Positions 6,229 to 6,990 of a stretch of DNA of 6,990 nt are shown here, in pieces. The stretch lies in contig JANMWN010000250.1 in the NCBI GenBank assembly GCA_031394045.1, positions 1 through 6,990 on the forward strand, given 5' to 3'. Made by a program: the position numbers and the translations under genes. The first letter of the stretch is position 1, and every line of letters begins with the position of its first letter. The notes under the pieces are model-generated. The model worked only from the letters and a program-made list of their open reading frames with translations, was not told where the DNA came from and did not search any database. Origin of the DNA: JANYIP01 sp031394045. Lineage in GTDB: Bacteria; Actinomycetota; Actinomycetes; Prado026.

Positions 6229-6990
6229 CTAGGCGGAGGTCTCGACGATCGCGTAGACGGGGTTGGAGATCGCCAGGCTGCCGTGCAGCTCGCCGACCAT
6301 GCCGGTGACGCGGAGTCCGCGACCGGGGTCGATGCCGGTGATGCTGCGGCGACCGTAGAAGACGAGCGTGATCCCGCCCGTACCGTCCCAGACCTCGACC
6401 TGGAGCGACGGCGCACCCGAGAGCGGAGCCACTCGTACGGTCCGGACGGTGCCCTCGACGGTGGCCCGCTGCCGCCACCGCAGCGAGCCGATCGGCGTCC
6501 GGTCCCCGTCGTCCGTGAGCACCGGCGCCTCGGCGAGCGCGGTTCGTCCGCCGATCAGCGCCGCTCCTGCTCCGGGCGCGACTGCGGCGGCGGCCGGTTC
6601 TGCCAGCGACAACGCGGGTACGGGCGGCGGCGCGAGCCTGGAGGAGATGATGCCGCCGACGTCGAACGGGATGATCGTGGCGACCACGCGCGGCAGCCGG
6701 CTGGTCGCCCGCGCGATCTCGTCAGCCGTACGGTCGTGCAGCAGCCGCCCGAGGATCGGCGAGTACGTCCGCCGCGGCAGGAGCAGGGTGAGGTCCGTGC
6801 CGGTGTCCTCGGTCTCGCGGGCGGCGAGCTCGAGCGCCGCGCGGGCCAGCCGCCGGTCCGGGCAGTCGACCAGGTAGAGCGGTACCTCGGCCAGCGCCGG
6901 CTGCGCGCACCAGGCCGTACGCAGCTGGTCGGCGTGCACGTCGTCGATGACGAAGTGCACCGCGCGCAGGTCCTGGGCGCGCTTGCTGCG
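6229..6990 (-). CDS. APC-family permease cytoplasmic tail fused to an OB-fold domain (partial)
   Basis: The 3' end of a gene whose start lies beyond 6990; 253 residues are visible and none form a membrane segment. Visible residues 1-120 resemble the cytoplasmic tail of actinobacterial APC amino-acid permeases of the Rv2690c type: VHFVIDDVHADQLRTAW, VDCPDRRLARAALEL, LLPRRTYSPILGRLLHDRTA and a final ATIIPFDV. About 50 Ala/Pro/Gly-rich residues follow as a linker. Residues about 168-250 look like a compact OB-fold (RWRQRATVEGTVRTVRV, WDGTGGITLVFYGRR, GLRVTGMVGELHGSLAISNP), similar to the small stand-alone OB-fold proteins of the Rv2694c type, which in mycobacteria are coded near the permease and TrkA-type genes. 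There is no stop between the two parts. Transport substrate and OB-fold ligand are unknown. The GTG at 6960 is internal, since the frame runs open to the window edge. Confidence 0.75.
   Translation of the reverse strand, partial: RSKRAQDLRAVHFVIDDVHADQLRTAWCAQPALAEVPLYLVDCPDRRLARAALELAARETEDTGTDLTLLLPRRTYSPILGRLLHDRTADEIARATSRLPRVVATIIPFDVGGIISSRLAPPPVPALSLAEPAAAAVAPGAGAALIGGRTALAEAPVLTDDGDRTPIGSLRWRQRATVEGTVRTVRVAPLSGAPSLQVEVWDGTGGITLVFYGRRSITGIDPGRGLRVTGMVGELHGSLAISNPVYAIVETSA

Noticed and set aside
6153..6416. Upstream extension of the MoxR frame by 88 residues
   Set aside because: The extension is Arg/Ser-rich, overlaps the end of the permease/OB-fold gene and has no ribosome site, whereas the GTG at 6152 has AAGGAG.

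Overview
The window is high-GC DNA in which every supportable gene lies on the minus strand. GC-rich codon third positions, GTG starts, short overlapping gene junctions and close resemblance to mycobacterial FadE5 and Rv2690c/Rv2694c-type proteins point to an actinomycete. Nocardioidaceae or a related Propionibacteriales family is my best guess, from general look rather than any search.

Read in the direction of transcription (high to low coordinates), the layout is as follows. (1) 6229 to beyond 6990: the 3' part of a gene whose visible 253 residues are the cytoplasmic tail of an APC-type amino-acid permease, joined in one frame to an OB-fold domain. (2) A 76-nt gap. (3) A tight three-gene operon: MoxR-type AAA+ ATPase (5076-6152), DUF58 protein (3955-5079) and a membrane transglutaminase of the TgpA type with a DUF4129-like tail (1964-3958). 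Both junctions are 4-nt overlaps (GTGA and ATGA), so the genes are probably translationally coupled. (4) A 56-nt gap that holds a likely promoter/operator with two similar near-palindromes 21 bp apart. (5) A complete FadE5-like acyl-CoA dehydrogenase (75-1907). (6) A 74-nt non-coding stretch at the left edge. No intergenic stretch exceeds 100 nt.

MoxR, DUF58 and transglutaminase form a widely conserved bacterial trio. The ATPase is thought to act as a chaperone-like remodeller, the DUF58 protein as its vWA-like partner or adaptor, and the transglutaminase as an envelope-located enzyme of unknown substrate. The acyl-CoA dehydrogenase appears to be an independent fatty-acid beta-oxidation unit.

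I found no wholly new system. The points most worth a second look are the permease/OB-fold fusion, related 9-bp tandem repeats coding for Gln-His-Gly/Ser triplets inside two adjacent operon genes, and the twin operator-like motif upstream of the acyl-CoA dehydrogenase.
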